Shown here: positions 37,336 through 48,980 of the stretch, piece after piece
Layout: every line of letters starts with the position of its first letter
How positions within the stretch are numbered: position 1 is the first letter of the stretch
Source of the DNA: Peromyscus leucopus
Taxonomy: Eukaryota > Chordata > Mammalia > Rodentia > Cricetidae
Reading direction: 5' to 3'
DNA length: 64,000 nt
Assembly: GCF_004664715.2 (NCBI RefSeq)
Contig: NC_051071.1
Span: 8,397,231 to 8,461,230, forward strand
Position numbers and translations under genes: made by a program
The notes under the pieces: generated by a model
The model's database searches: none
Seen by the model: the letters and a program-made list of their open reading frames with translations, nothing else
What the model was told of the DNA's origin: nothing

Positions 37336-38148
37336 TTTAAGTTTCCTTACTTGTTATTTTCTTCAGGGAAAGCAAGATTCATTGCTGAAAGTACAAAAGC
37401 ATTTAAAATACATGTGGATATTTAGATTTAGGAGAGCAAAACTGAATAACAGCCAAATATAGCTATGTACACAATCACAAACATACCAAAAAACTGCAAT
37501 TTTCCATTTTGATTCATATTTATTAGCATTACATTTTTGTATGCATACATGTACACACACACACATATGGCATGTAGGCATATGTACATGTTGTATACAT
37601 ATGTGTAGAAGCCAGATGGCAGATGTTGATGCTCTATTTCTTCTTCAGTAGCGCTCTATCTCACTTATTAAGAGAGGTGCTCCTTTGTGGTCAAGGGTCA
37701 CTGATTAGACTAATCTAGCTGGCCAACTTGTTCCATGTGGTCTACCTACCCACTCAGCACTTTCATAGTTTTTCATGCTTGAAGAGTAAAAACTCTATTC
37801 ACTGAGCATCAAGCCAACACCCAGCATTACTTTTAAACACGAAACCTGTAGTACATTTAGAATACTGTTAGGCACACATAATATATTAGTCACATCTAAT
37901 GAAAATTCCTATTAAGATAAGTCTTATTATGTGCATAAAATGCCATTATTTCAAATCACATGAAGCTTTTCAAGTTAATATTTCACAATGCTCCTGTCTG
38001 TAACTGACAGCAGCAATCAGGATCAGATACTCTATACCAAAACATCAACTAAAAGTGGGCACAAAACTAAGCTTTGGCAACTAGCAATACATGAAGCTAA
38101 ATGTGTAAAACAAAGACATTTCTAAGATATATTTTTAAATAGACATAC

Positions 38149-38249
38149 TTATCCCAGCCAACAGCTCCTATCTCATTAAGAAGGTCTATGCAGAAACTGC
38201 GAGAAGGTGGTTGTACACACAAATCTTGTCTATTCTTTAAAGCAACTTC
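38149..38249 (-). CDS. Fancl: FANCL exon 5
   Basis: A 101-nt exon encoding codons 92-124 plus two bases of the next. It begins EVALKNRQDLCVQPPS and ends EIGAVGWD. It spans the junction between the E2-like fold and the UBC-RWD region. The acceptor reads TTTCAACAG| and the donor ATAA|GTATGT. Length and phase equal human exon 5 (coding positions 274-374). The CVQPPS segment differs from the human proline run but resembles what I recall of mouse, which fits a rodent. Confidence 0.97.
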
Positions 38250-39743
38250 CTGTTGAAAGAAAAATATTTTAATTGGCTGTGGAACACTAAATAGAGAATT
38301 ATTAACTAGTTATAAAACAAAATTTCATAATCCTTTCATCGCCTAAATAAAGCACTCACTATTTTTATCGAAAACCCAGGTGGCGGTTTGTTTTGTTGTT
38401 ATTGCTTAAAGACTGTGGACAAGACCAGGCACAGCAGCCAGTCTCCATGCAATAGCCTAGGGAACTGAAAAAGAACTACCAGAAGAGAAACAAGCATCCC
38501 AAATAGGTCTCACAGAGGTGGAAATCCTGACTTTAACATTTCCTAGTTTAGACAAATTAGAATCTTTGGCTTGGCTTTAAAACAAATAGATATAAAATAA
38601 TCTACCTCAGAGAGTCCTTTTCAAACATTCACCATTTTCAATAATTAAAAATATATGTGCCTAAATATTACTAAGTGCCACAAGAAATTTATAAATCTTT
38701 ATGAACATAGCTTCTGACTTCATGTGAACGCCATTCTCAAGGCCATCACTGTGGACTTGGCACATTGTCAGTAAGGACACGGCCTCAGAAGTAAACTAGG
38801 CATTCTCACATGTTTAGGCACATTATCTTAAATGGCAATAAAACCAACATGTTCATCTATAATCTGTCAGAGAGGTAGACTATAGGCTCTTGTTTGTATT
38901 CAGAAATACAGCACAAATGTACAAAACAAAGTACTGTAAGCCAAGGATTGATAAGAGAGTCTTACTTTAGCTGAAATTAATAAATGGTTCCTGAAAAGTA
39001 AATGACCAATACAGCCATAACTTACAATCCAATAAGAGTTTAATGGGATACAGTCTTATTCTAGTTCCATGCTCTTATATTTGCATATTAAAATTATAAT
39101 AAACAGGAGAAATTTTCCAAATTTTTCCAAATATCAAAGCAATGTGAAACATGTTTCTTTGCCTTACTCTTTTAAAGTTCCTATACTGTGGTCTTTGATG
39201 TAGTTTGGTAAGTTTGATAATCTTTATTAGGATTTATAAATTCATAAATCAAAATTTAAATAAAGAAGTTGATCCTCAACAATTCTATTCTAAGCATTTT
39301 ATCAATGATGTACTCAAAGAGTTGCCATGAGGATAAATAAACAGACTCAGAAGAAAGATCTAGCAACTGAGTTTCCAATATATATGTACTATGGACACTA
39401 TAAAAGTTTCAAAACAATTATAAAATAAGAAATAACAAAATGCTCCCGGTTTTCAGCAATAATACTGGCATCATGATTTTGACATAAACAAAGATAAAAG
39501 AAGCTTAATAAGTTAGGCATAACTGTTATGATTTAGAGCTGAAAATCCCTCAAAAAAGCTAGGTCCCACGTGAAAAACACTACTGGGATCTTGCATGGGT
39601 CAATCCACTGATGAGTTCAGAACTCCATGAGCCATTAGGAAGCAAGGCATGGTTGGAGAAAGTAAGTCACAAAGTAGCAGACCTTGAAGAGCTTATCTTG
39701 ACTTTGTCTCCTTATGTCAGTCTCTCTCTGCCTCCAATATATC

Positions 39744-39950
39744 AATCCAAACAGAAGGCCCCAGCCTTCTGGAATATGTAGAAGGTGTCACAAAGGCCAA
39801 AGTTGGACTACTGAATGCAGACCAACATGGGACAGGCAAGGTAGCCCTTTGCCATTAGGAAACACTGTAGTGGGCCTCTCACAGGTCCCAGTGTCAAATC
39901 TGGTTCAATCAATCATTCTCTGTCTACACTGGGGAAATCCCTCCACAGAG
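39744..39950 (+). mobile_element. Isolated ERVK gag/pro fragment, 207 bp
   Basis: This stretch matches the provirus at 48772-48978 base for base except at four sites (about 98% identity). Similarity stops sharply at both ends, and no LTR or other proviral sequence adjoins it. It covers the second nucleocapsid zinc knuckle and sequence upstream of protease. Where the provirus has a TAA stop, this copy has CAA. It shares the non-consensus Ser in the knuckle. The fragment is too short to have any viral function. The mechanism of its origin is unclear. Confidence 0.93.
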
Positions 39951-40909
39951 GGCTGGAATATCGTTATGAACTCACGACTACTCTGCCACAGCTTTGTCTA
40001 CTGAAAAGAACTAGAAGCAGAGACAGCAATGAGCACCCCTCTCTCTAGACCAAGGTATCTGACACCATTTCCCACAACAGTAATGATTAGTGTTACTATA
40101 AATAAGTCCTACAGATTTATTAGAGTGGCTGATTACAGTTCTGGAATAGGATGAATAAGTATGTCCAGAGCAACTGACATCACAAAGCATGGAAGATGAG
40201 GTTCTATTAAAAGACCACAGGAACCAACATGAGGCAGTGTGAACTGATCAAAAATAGGACAATTTAAACATCAGGAAGAAAATGACTGTAATGGATTAAA
40301 GCTAATCAAACATATAAATCCCATGAGTTAATAATGATTCTTAAAAGTATATTAGTTCCCTGTGGTAGTTGTTAGGCACTAACTCATTACAGTAAAATTA
40401 TTCTTTTTTAAAGAAAAGAAGCAAACACCTTGTTGCTCTAATATATGCTATGCCTCATGCTAGCCAAACAATGGTGAGAGGTCTTCTTTAAAATATTTTT
40501 GGTTAACAAACCTAAATGAAAGATTTTTTTTTTCTTTTACTGACCATTTGAGACACTGCCCTTTGACAAAGCATTTCACAAGCTGTGGAGCTTTATGCCC
40601 TCTACCACAAAATGTAAAATATAACTTAAAGAAAATAAACCACCCTTTATAAATGCCAATGAAATGGTGAATACAGAACAATCAGCAGTGGATGATAAAA
40701 TCCTGAGGTGGGTACTGATAAAAAAATGTACCAGCTGAATCTAAATGAAGAATAGCAGACATCATACAAGTCTTAGTGCATCACAGTAAGAAGTACAAAG
40801 CACCAAGTATTCATATCAAAATAAATATGCTGAGATCTGACTGGCAGATTACAAAGAAAAGGTATGGATTATGCTTTGTCTAAATTACCTGGGAAATGTT
40901 TAAGATTTT

Positions 40910-40911
<2 letters not shown>

Positions 40912-40961
<50 letters not shown>

Positions 40962-41107
40962 GTTTTTCGAGACAGGGTTTCTCTGCGTAGCTTTGCGCCT
41001 TTCCTGGAGCTCACTTGGTAGCCCAGGCTGGCCTCGAACTCACAGAGATCCGACTGCCTCTGCCTCCCGAGTGCTGGGATTAAAGGCGTGTGCCACCACC
41101 GCCCGGC
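40912..41107 (-). mobile_element. B1 SINE, very young, 49-base poly(T) (A-tail)
   Basis: A near-consensus B1 on the minus strand. Its A-tail appears as 49 uninterrupted T at 40912-40960. A target duplication of about 17-18 bp starting TTAAGATTTTAAT flanks it at about 40900 and 41108. Confidence 0.97.
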
Positions 41108-41619
41108 TTAAGATTTTAATTTTTTTCAGATTTTGGATTAGTTACATATACATAGTAAGATATTTTGATGTGACCAAAACCAAAGTATAATATTCATATT
41201 TTATTTTAATCTATATCATTAGCAATTCTCTGCATGACACCAAGTCTTAATCTGTGACATCTGCCATTTGTATTATCATGGCAGAGTTGGGTACTGGGTA
41301 TGAAACATTTTGGGGCATGAAACATTTTGGTTTGGAGGTAATGGATACACAACCCTTAGGAGAGTGTGCTGAAAGATTCCATGGATTTCTAACAAAGTCT
41401 GTTTGCAACATGAGAAATTTTATAGGGCACATGATTTGTTTTGTCCAACAAGAACATGAATGAAAGGCAAAGGCAAAAAGAGAGACAGCATAAATTAAAC
41501 CTCGCATCAGCATTGAGTTCAAGTGTGGGACCCATCTGATAAAAACAAAGCATCTGTAAGGAATGACTATAATTATACATTCAAAATCACTAGCATTGTC
41601 CTCATTATTCCCATCATGG

Positions 41620-41812
41620 TGTACGGGTGTGTCCATGGTGTGTGTTGGGGAGCACATGTGCCCGCAGCACACATGTGACCATCAACGGACAACTTCATGG
41701 GGTTGGTCCTCTCTTTACACATTTATGGGAGTTCTGGGGCTTGAACTCAGGTTGCCAGGCCTGCACACCAAGTGCCTGTACCTAATGAGCCATCTTGCCA
41801 ACCCTAATTAAA
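41620..41812 (-). mobile_element. B3-type SINE
   Basis: 'ggggcttgaactcaggttgc' and 'aatgagccatcttgccaacc' are the reverse complement of the tRNA-derived head and adjoining body. Confidence 0.78.
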
Positions 41813-42134
41813 TATTTTGAAGCAGGCAAAAAGCACTAAGTTAAAAATATACACAGTGATATATTTTTAAAGGAGCTGGTATAATCTCCAGGATTTCCTG
41901 TTAAAATATGACAATCTCTTCAAAAAATGTTGGGGAGGAAATATGATTGACAAAATGTTGACATTGGATCATTGACTCAGGTTATTCACTATAATCACCT
42001 TTCTTTTGTTCATGTTGAAAAAGTCCTCCAGGAATCTGTGTATGTATAAAAAAATTAATTGTGTTTTATGCTATGTCATTAAGTATGACTACTTCATGCA
42101 AGCAAAAGTATCTGACTTCAATCCCCATTACCCA

Positions 42135-42390
42135 TATGAAAAGGCCAGACATGAAAGCATATACCCATAATCTCAGGTCTGGGGAGGGAGGGACTAGAAG
42201 ATGTCTGGGGCTCAATGGTCAGCCAAGTTAGCCAAATCAACAAGCTTCAGATCAGTAAGAGATACCACCTCAAAGATAAGGTGGAATACAACTGAGGAAA
42301 TTGATAGTTGAGTATGTCCACATACATGAAGACACATGTTCATATACCCTCACACAGATGCACACATACAAACATCAATACACAGATACA
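42135..42390 (+). mobile_element. Possible B4-like SINE remnant
   Basis: A decayed B1-like start ('catataatctcaggtctggg' region near 42165) is followed by a tail with 'catgaagacacatgttcata' and CA-rich sequence. Family assignment is tentative. Confidence 0.4.
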
Positions 42391-42461
42391 TACCACTAAA
42401 AAGTTTCAGAAACAATCAAGACTTAGTAGATACAAAAAGAGTGTTCGAAAAAAATTCTTAC

Positions 42462-42518
42462 CAAAATCATCTTCAACTCCATCATAAAGCTCACTAGATC
42501 AGGAGAGTGCTTCATTCT
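42462..42518 (-). CDS. Fancl: FANCL exon 4
   Basis: A 57-nt, phase 0-0 exon encoding 19 residues (codons 73-91): RMKHSPDLVSFMMELKMIL. It belongs to the N-terminal E2-like fold, which in this family binds ubiquitin non-covalently. The acceptor reads GATTTAG| and the donor TTG|GTAAGA. The length is that of human exon 4 (coding positions 217-273). No tract of pyrimidines longer than a few bases precedes the acceptor, so the 3' splice site looks weak by eye. Confidence 0.96.
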
Positions 42519-42689
42519 CTAAATCAAAACATTTTGAATTAATAACTCATGAAATGAATGCACCATTCGTTGAAACTGAAATCAATGTGAGAATGGATCA
42601 ACTACATCTAAATCTTAACAGTATTAATTAGTGAAACACTGGTCATTACTTCTATTTCTACCAATTTCATTTTGAAAGCGTAACTAAAA

Positions 42690-43070
42690 GTTCTGTCTTG
42701 GTTTGCTTTCTACTGTTGTGATAAACACCATGACCAAAAGCAGCTTGAGGAGAAAAGGTTTTCTTTCCACTTAGATCCTGTAGTCCATTTTGATGACTCT
42801 AGGCAAGGATTGAAAGCAGAGGCCAGAGGAGCACTGTTCACAGCCCTGCCCCATGGCTTGCTCAGCTTGCTTTCTTAGACCATCCAGGACTCCCTGCCAG
42901 AGGTGGTATCGTCACAGTGGGCAAGGCTTCCCACAGCAATCACTAATCAAGGAAATGCCCTACTAACCTGCTGACTGGCCATCTGATGAAAGCAAGTTCT
43001 TGACTGCGGTTCCTTCCCAATAGCTCAAGCTGGTGTCAGTCAAGTTGATTAAAACTAACCAGGACTGCCT
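42690..43070 (+). repeat. Rodent medium-reiterated repeat, diverged copy
   Basis: Same family as 4615-5014: 'tgttgtgataaacaccatga' near 42713, 'ccccatggcttgctcagctt' near 42850, and an end near 'ttaaaactaaccagga'. Confidence 0.68.
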
Positions 43071-43274
43071 CTACGTCTATTTGGGTGAAATGAAGTGAAC
43101 TGTGGATGAACTCACTTAAAACTGCACACTTGCCTCCATCCCTTCAGTACTCATCACTGAAAAATCTAACAAATGTAGGAAAGCATTATTTTAAAAGGAG
43201 AAGGGTAAGGGCAGAGTAAAGAGATGTGAACAGAAAGAACATAAAATATAAAATTCTAACTTCTAAAATCTAGT

Positions 43275-43611
43275 GTGGTGGTTTGAAAGAAAATGTCTGC
43301 CAATGGGAGTGGCACTATTAAGAGGTGTGGCCTTGTTGGAGGAAGTGTGTCACTGTGGAGGTGGGCTTTGAAGTCTCATAGATGCTCAAAATATCACCCA
43401 GTGTGAAAAGAGTACTTTCTGTTTCCTGTAAGATGTAGGACTCTCAGATAATTTTCCAGCACCATGTCTGCCTCACACCACCATGTCCTGCAATGATGAT
43501 AATAGACTGAACCTCTGAATTGTAAGCAAGCAACCCCATTTAAATGTTCACTTTATAAGAGTTGCCATGGTCACGATGCCTCTTCACAGCAATAGAAAGC
43601 CTAACTAAGAC
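43275..43611 (+). repeat. Rodent interspersed repeat with 7-bp flanking duplication
   Basis: Runs from 'gtggtggtttgaaagaaaat' to 'aagcctaactaagac'. ATCTAGT occurs on both sides (43268-43274 and 43612-43618). It includes 'ggtgtggccttgttggagga', a very common rodent repeat phrase. I do not assign a family name. Confidence 0.7.
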
Positions 43612-44199
43612 ATCTAGTTAATGTATTAGCTAGATTTATTAATGATAGTATATACTTTGCTTCTTGACCTTTAAGACCACGGATAGTCATTTTCATCCTT
43701 TCACAGCTAAGTCATCCTAATTTAAAAAGAAAAATATTCACTGAAATAAAAACTATTATGATAAAATGGCAGAAACAGCTATCCCCTATAAACTAAATGA
43801 ATGTATCAGAGATTTAGTGTTCTATTTCTGCAACATGTTTTATTCTTAAAATAACTATAGAATAAACGGTCATATCTTAGAATGCTTTTCAGAACACTAT
43901 ATCATTTCTCTGCTTAAAAAAAAAAATACTGCTTGCTTTGTGTTTCTGTTTTACATTGTGATGCATTGCACTAGACCCACATTGTTCAAAACAAAGCTAA
44001 ATGTAAACTTGTTCCATGTTTTTAGAAGAGAAAATTAACAGCCTAAGATATTTGAACAGTGCATGAAGGCAAATCATTCCTATAACACAGCTCTGGTGGA
44101 ATGCATACCTGTGGAGTAAATCTTACATGACTGATGTTCCTACATGGAACAACTTCCATCAAAGCCCTGTGACCCATAGTCCAGCAGCTGAACCCAGCT

Positions 44200-44300
44200 C
44201 AATACCTTGTTTTATAATGAGATTTACTGGAATGCAGCCACACCCATGTGTCCTTTGTTTATGGCTCTTTAGATGCTGCTGTCAGAAGAGTACCACAACT
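44200..44300. repeat. Possible ancient DNA-transposon remnant
   Basis: 'tttactggaatgcagccaca' followed by 'tttatggctctttagatgct' resembles a mammalian-wide hAT-type repeat. The match is judged by eye and weak. Confidence 0.3.
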
Positions 44301-44561
44301 GACAGGGCTTGGTTGTTTATGAACGCTGAACAACTTTTATAAAAAGTGTGTTGACTGCTTGGGTCACATTTACTGAAAGTACCATAAGAAAAAATTAGTA
44401 ACAATCAACTGAACCATGGAAAAAAACAAAAAATTAAATGTTGAGTTTTCCCTGCCCAGCTGAAGGCAGCGGAAAATAAGTGATGGCAACTTTAGGACTC
44501 TTCTATCAGAATAAGCAGAGGAAAATGAGATATTTGTTCCACTGTTTGCTTAGCCCTTATG

Positions 44562-45025
44562 TATGGTGATATTTGTGCTGAAATGTGATTTTATTTGTAT
44601 ATTAATAAATAAAGTTGCCTGGGGGTCAGAGCTAATAGCAAGCCATAGCAGAAGCCAGGTGATGGTGGTGGTGCACACCTTTAATCCCAATCACATGACA
44701 GGCAGATCTCTGTGTGTTCAAGGACACAGACATATGCCTTTAATCTCAATACCAACCATAGAGACCTAGAGGTCTGTATAGACAGGCAGTGATGAGGAGG
44801 TCATGTGGTTGGGTTTACAACCAATGAGAAGGCAGAACAGAAAGTCAATAAAAAGACAGATACACAGGAAGTAGGTCTCTTTCTGAGGAGAAGGACAGCA
44901 GTGGCAGCAAAGGGTAAGAAAGGGTTTTTAGTATCAGCTCTTAGCTACTGCTCTGACCTCTTGGGCTTTTAACTCTGCATTTGGCTCTGTGTTTCTTATT
45001 TAATAATAAGACTGTTACATCTACA
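44562..45025 (+). mobile_element. Solo LTR with internal B1-like segment, 464 bp
   Basis: Starts TATGGTGATATTTG (a TG to TA change at the end is likely) and ends ACATCTACA. A perfect 6-bp duplication, CTTATG, is at 44556-44561 and 45026-45031. A B1-like block lies near 44655-44720 ('ggtggtgcacacctttaatc'). It is related to the LTR at 13545. Confidence 0.85.
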
Positions 45026-45921
45026 CTTATGAGCACATTTCTCAGGCTATTCAAATGACTCAATGGACTTATAAACTTCTGTGTACAATATACACTGGTC
45101 ACAAAAACGAAGGGGCAGTAAAGAGAGTGGAGGTAGTTTTCGGCACTGCTTCAAAGCAATGCAGAGCTTACACAACTAGCACATTTCACACTCTTCTTCT
45201 CAAGCAGTTCATCTCCACACTCCTCTGTGTCTCAGTAACACTTCATGAGTGAGCATCCTTGCCCGTTATCATCACAACTTATCACAGAATATAATACAGG
45301 AAAATAACACAAATGAAAAGATCATTAAAACAAGTGCAATTCTACTAACATTTATTTTTCTGGAAGAGACATTCCATCATATTTACTTATTTCAGTAATA
45401 ATTTCTTTTACAATGTTTCTATAATCTTCAAATGACTTTTCAGATAGGGTTTACCAAGCACTAAGAATAACTAAGTTAATGCTGCCAAGATCTCTCCTTA
45501 GCCACATTCAGCTCCTCTCTTTACAAAAGATCACAGGGATCTAAGTGACTTCCTTTTCACCTTTCCTCTTCATAAACTAGAACTCCAAATTCATTATTGC
45601 CATACACAGTCTAGGTCCATATTTTTTTCCTATCAACCCTCTACAAGTTCGTGGAGAAATCAACCAAGAAATGCATATGGATGGGTGACCATGTTTGGAA
45701 ACATAAAGTCTCAAGGCTGGAAATCAATTTCAAACCCAATGCTGCCTTGACAGTTGTTGATGATTCCAGAAAAACCTCTATGTAATACATAATGCTTAAA
45801 ACACTTGAAACCTACAAAACACAGCAACTAATAAACCAGCTTGTTTACAAACCAGGGCTTTAAAGATAAATTTAGCAATTTCTATCCTCATTTTGAAGCA
45901 TAAGACTTTTAACAGACTTAC

Positions 45922-45982
45922 CTGTTGGACTATTTGACGGTATTCATTAAGTATATTTTTCAGGTGCCAGCTACACAGTAAT
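45922..45982 (-). CDS. Fancl: FANCL exon 3
   Basis: A 61-nt exon that completes an Arg codon and encodes 20 more residues (codons 52-72): LLCSWHLKNILNEYRQIVQQ. It is the middle of the N-terminal E2-like fold. The acceptor reads AAAATTTCAG| and the donor CAG|GTAAGT. The length equals human exon 3 (coding positions 156-216). The segment after LLCSW is less conserved against human than exons 1 and 2, which fits a tolerant surface of the fold. Confidence 0.96.
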
Positions 45983-46469
45983 CTGAAATTTTAACAGGAA
46001 AAAATTTTTGCTATTACAAGGAGAAAAATGTATTTGTATGCTAACAAACATGTAAATATAATATAAAATCATATAAGCATATTCTGACAAGTAAAGAAAA
46101 ATATTAGCCACTCATACTGCTGCAAGTCTCATCACCTCAAACACAGACAACAGCTATTAGTAAGCAGCATGCTAATAACACATCTTTTCTAAACTATAAC
46201 ATGTCCAAATGAAAACTCCATTGAAGTAGACACTTCAACACAGTAGGCAGATACAATACAGAGTTTGTATCACAATATATCAAATTTACACTTGAAAACC
46301 CTATGTACAATATATTCTCCATATTCTACATTGATATAATTGAACTGAACAGATACTTTAAATTATATAGGTGTTGATAAGTTCATCACCTCCAGCTCAC
46401 CTCAACTCAGCACACAATATTGGTTAGGTCAATAACTTTAATTATCAAGATGTAGAAAGTCTTGAGTTT

Positions 46470-46647
46470 GGGGTTGCAGAGATGGCTCAGGAGTTAAGAG
46501 CACTGGCTGCTCTTCTAGAAGATCCAGGTTAGATTCTCACAACCCATATGGCAGTTCATAACTGTTCATAACTTCAGTTCCAAGAGAACCAAGGCCCTCA
46601 TCTCTCTCTCCAGGCAATAGGCATTCAAATGGTTCACAGACATATAC

Positions 46648-46678
<31 letters not shown>

Positions 46679-46690
46679 ATACACATAAAA
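46470..46690 (+). mobile_element. B2 SINE
   Basis: The tRNA-derived head 'gcagagatggctcaggagtt' and 'aagagcactggctgctcttc' are clear. A pure A run of about 30 bases at 46648-46674 and an A-rich tail end it just before the split B1. Confidence 0.93.
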
Positions 46691-46705
46691 TAAAAATAAG
46701 TAAGT

Positions 46706-46778
46706 GCCCCAGGTGTGGTGGTGCACAACTCTGATTCTAGTACTTGGGAGGCAGAGGCAGGATATCTCTGAGTTGGAG
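46706..46778 (+). mobile_element. B1 SINE, left part, interrupted by the provirus
   Basis: 'gtggtggtgcacaactctga' and 'tacttgggaggcagaggcag' are B1. The sequence stops at the 5' LTR and resumes at 56064. The B1's own target repeat AAATAAGTAAGT is at 46694-46705 and 56150-56161, spanning the whole provirus. Confidence 0.92.
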
Positions 46779-47246
46779 TGTTGGGGAATATTCAATCACA
46801 CTACGAATCTCCAGTTTGGATTTCCACTGAATAAATAAAATTAACCTTGGATCAGGAGGCTGAGTTAGCATCTAGTTGACAGAAAGTAATCATAGAGCTT
46901 AGGGACATCTGGAAGAGAGAGAGACACACAGGAAGTAGTAGTGAGGGGTTTGGGGTGGTACTGCTTTTTCTAGTTTGGTGGAGATGCCAGCAATGAGAGC
47001 AGCCTCTCTGAGCTTACAGGTTTTCACCCTAGCCTTTGAATCTCGAGTCTTATTCATAAACAGAAAAAGAGATTTAGGTAAAGCTACCTTTATTGGAAGC
47101 AATAGGGCTGATGCCTGTGGGAACAGGCCCTGTCCTGAACGGCAAAGCTGCTGCTGGAAAAGCAAGCCAGGAACCTCGGAGTTGCAATTGGTGGCTGAAA
47201 TAGCGTTAGATTAAGGCGCACCCACTGTGCCAAAATTAGAGCAACA
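46779..47246 (+). mobile_element. 5' LTR of provirus, 468 bp
   Basis: TGTTGGGGAATATT to GAGCAACA. It aligns with the 3' LTR along its length but lacks about 40-50 bp present there (the 'gcatgggtgttttggagaca' neighbourhood at 55760-55800). Confidence 0.93.
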
Positions 47247-47248
47247 TC

Positions 47249-47266
47249 TGGTGCTCACCATGGGGA
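47249..47266 (+). other. Primer-binding site, tRNA-Lys type (decayed)
   Basis: Two bases after the LTR, TGGTGCTCACCATGGGGA is the usual Lys primer-binding sequence with C-to-T and similar changes at its CpG sites. Lys priming fits an ERVK-type element. Confidence 0.75.
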
Positions 47267-47396
47267 GCAACCACAGGGACGGGGACTCACGACAGCTAGC
47301 TCTTCCACAGCTGCTACCTGGGCCTTTGTTTGCAAGCACTGACAGCAAGTGGCTGCCACTTGACAGGACACTGGAAAGTAGGCTTACACTTGGAAC

Positions 47397-48980
47397 TTGA
47401 AGGAAGGGCTTGGGTTCACCACCAAAACCACACACAAACAGGGAGAAGCCAGCATATTTGGTGAGATACCTGGGAAGTCCTTTAAAGAAGTGATAAATAA
47501 TATTAAAAAGAAAATCTTTCCCATGTTAAGAACGGGGAACATCAAAACGCAGGGCACTAGGACCATGTACAGTGCTAGTATGGATAGTTTGAAAATGGAA
47601 AATTTAAATGAGAGGAGAAATGACTTAGATGGGAATTAACATAATGCCAACTGTAATTACTATTAGTTTGGCAACTAATATTTAATCCTAAAAAAGTGGT
47701 TTGATAACTATACCAAATGTGATAATTTGACAAGCCTTAGAAAGACTTATCAATAAAATAGGGAAATTTGACTAATATCATACAAGTCTTAGAAGGACTT
47801 ACTATTGATAAGGCCTACCAATGAAAATAACACATATACTTAGACATAGAGAGAGTAATTTAGAGTAGAACCTACTGCACCACTGCACTATGAAAATGAA
47901 GAGCAGGGGCCTAAGGTTATTAGACGATCAACCTTAATTTATCCAGTTACCATACAAGAATGACCACTAGATAATAGACAGCCCCAAGGCTATGCAGAAG
48001 TTAACTGGAATACAGTGGCAATGTTAGATTTGAAGAGACTTAAGGAAGCAGTCATTTCATATGGTATGTATTCACCATTGTGAGGCATATGTTAAATTCA
48101 CAAACAACTAGGACCAGAATTATTCCACAAGAATGGAAAGATTTAGTTATAGAATTACTGGAAGCTGGCCCTCAGTTAAAATGAAGAACATGGTGGAGAG
48201 AGGAAGCGAGGGTCCTAGAACAATGAAGAAGGGCTAGAGGTCATGAAATTTCCCAAGACTAGTCTCTGGTGAAGGTCACTATGCTGATTTACAAAGACAG
48301 TCTATATTTGATGATAACACCTTGGTTCTATGCTGTACAACAGCTTTGAATGCTTGGGACAGGGCTGAAGAAGCAGGAAAGAGGACTGAGTCATTTACTA
48401 AAATTAAACAATGCTCAAAAGAAGCCTTCACTGTTTTTTTTCTTTTACAAAGATTAACCTCAGCTGTAAATAGAATGATGTCTGATCCAGATGTTGGACA
48501 AATATTAATTGAATATTTGGCTTTTGAAAATGCTATTTCAGAATACAAAAGGGTGATTAGGCCTTTGAAGTCAAGATCAGCACCCATAGATGAGTGGATC
48601 CAAAATAATGATATTGGATCTCACATTTAGGATGATACTTGAATAGGAGAAGTGATTTCTAAAAATTTTAAGAAAAATCAAAAGGTCACATGTTTTAATT
48701 GTGGTAAACTAGGTCATCTAAAAAGGGGTTTTAGGCAAGATAGTCCTAGAAACAATGTTTTTTCTAGAGATAATCCAAACAGAAGGCCCCAGCCTTCTGG
48801 AATATGTAGAAGGTGTCACAAAGGCCAAAGTTGGACTACTGAATGCAGACCAACATGGGACAGGTAAGGTAGCCCTTTGCCATTAGGAAACACTGTAGTG
48901 AGCCTCTCACAGGCCCCAGTGTCAAATCTGGTTCAATCAATCATTCTCTGTCTACACTGGGAAAATCCCTCCACAGAGCA
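47397..48980 (+). pseudogene. Proviral gag remnant
   Basis: Open pieces at 47397-47639 (matrix side) and 48322-48630 (capsid C-terminal part, with a LAFENA-like motif) are separated by stops. Two nucleocapsid zinc knuckles follow. The first, at 48691-48732, has its last Cys replaced by Phe. The second, at 48805-48846, has Ser in place of the zinc-binding His. A TAA ends the frame at 48865. The product could not form a normal nucleocapsid. Confidence 0.88.

Larger units (their letters stand above)
24493..38148 (-). other. Fancl: FANCL intron 5
   Basis: The largest complete intron here (13.7 kb; donor TAA|GTATGT, acceptor CACCAG|). It holds a hAT element nested in an older repeat, B1 copies, and an Rpl7a pseudogene split by an LTR. 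24.5-27.4, 29.3-30.3, 30.5-34.5 and 36.7-37.2 kb show no gene or repeat I recognise beyond short (CAA)n near 32341 and purine-rich stretches near 33260. Confidence 0.9.
38250..42461 (-). other. Fancl: FANCL intron 4
   Basis: A 4.2-kb GT-AG intron (donor TTG|GTAAGA, acceptor CAACAG|). It contains an isolated retroviral fragment, a young B1 and a B3. 38.3-39.7 and 40.0-40.9 kb show nothing I can name. Confidence 0.9.
42519..45921 (-). other. Fancl: FANCL intron 3
   Basis: A 3.4-kb intron with a consensus donor (CAG|GTAAGT). Most of it is repeats: two rodent medium-reiterated elements, an LTR, and a possible old DNA-transposon remnant. 45.05-45.9 kb shows nothing I can name. Confidence 0.9.

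Noticed and set aside
41247..41672. A 141-codon minus-strand frame
   Set aside because: It extends into a B3 SINE, matches no family I recognise and has no splice signals at sensible places. I take it as chance.
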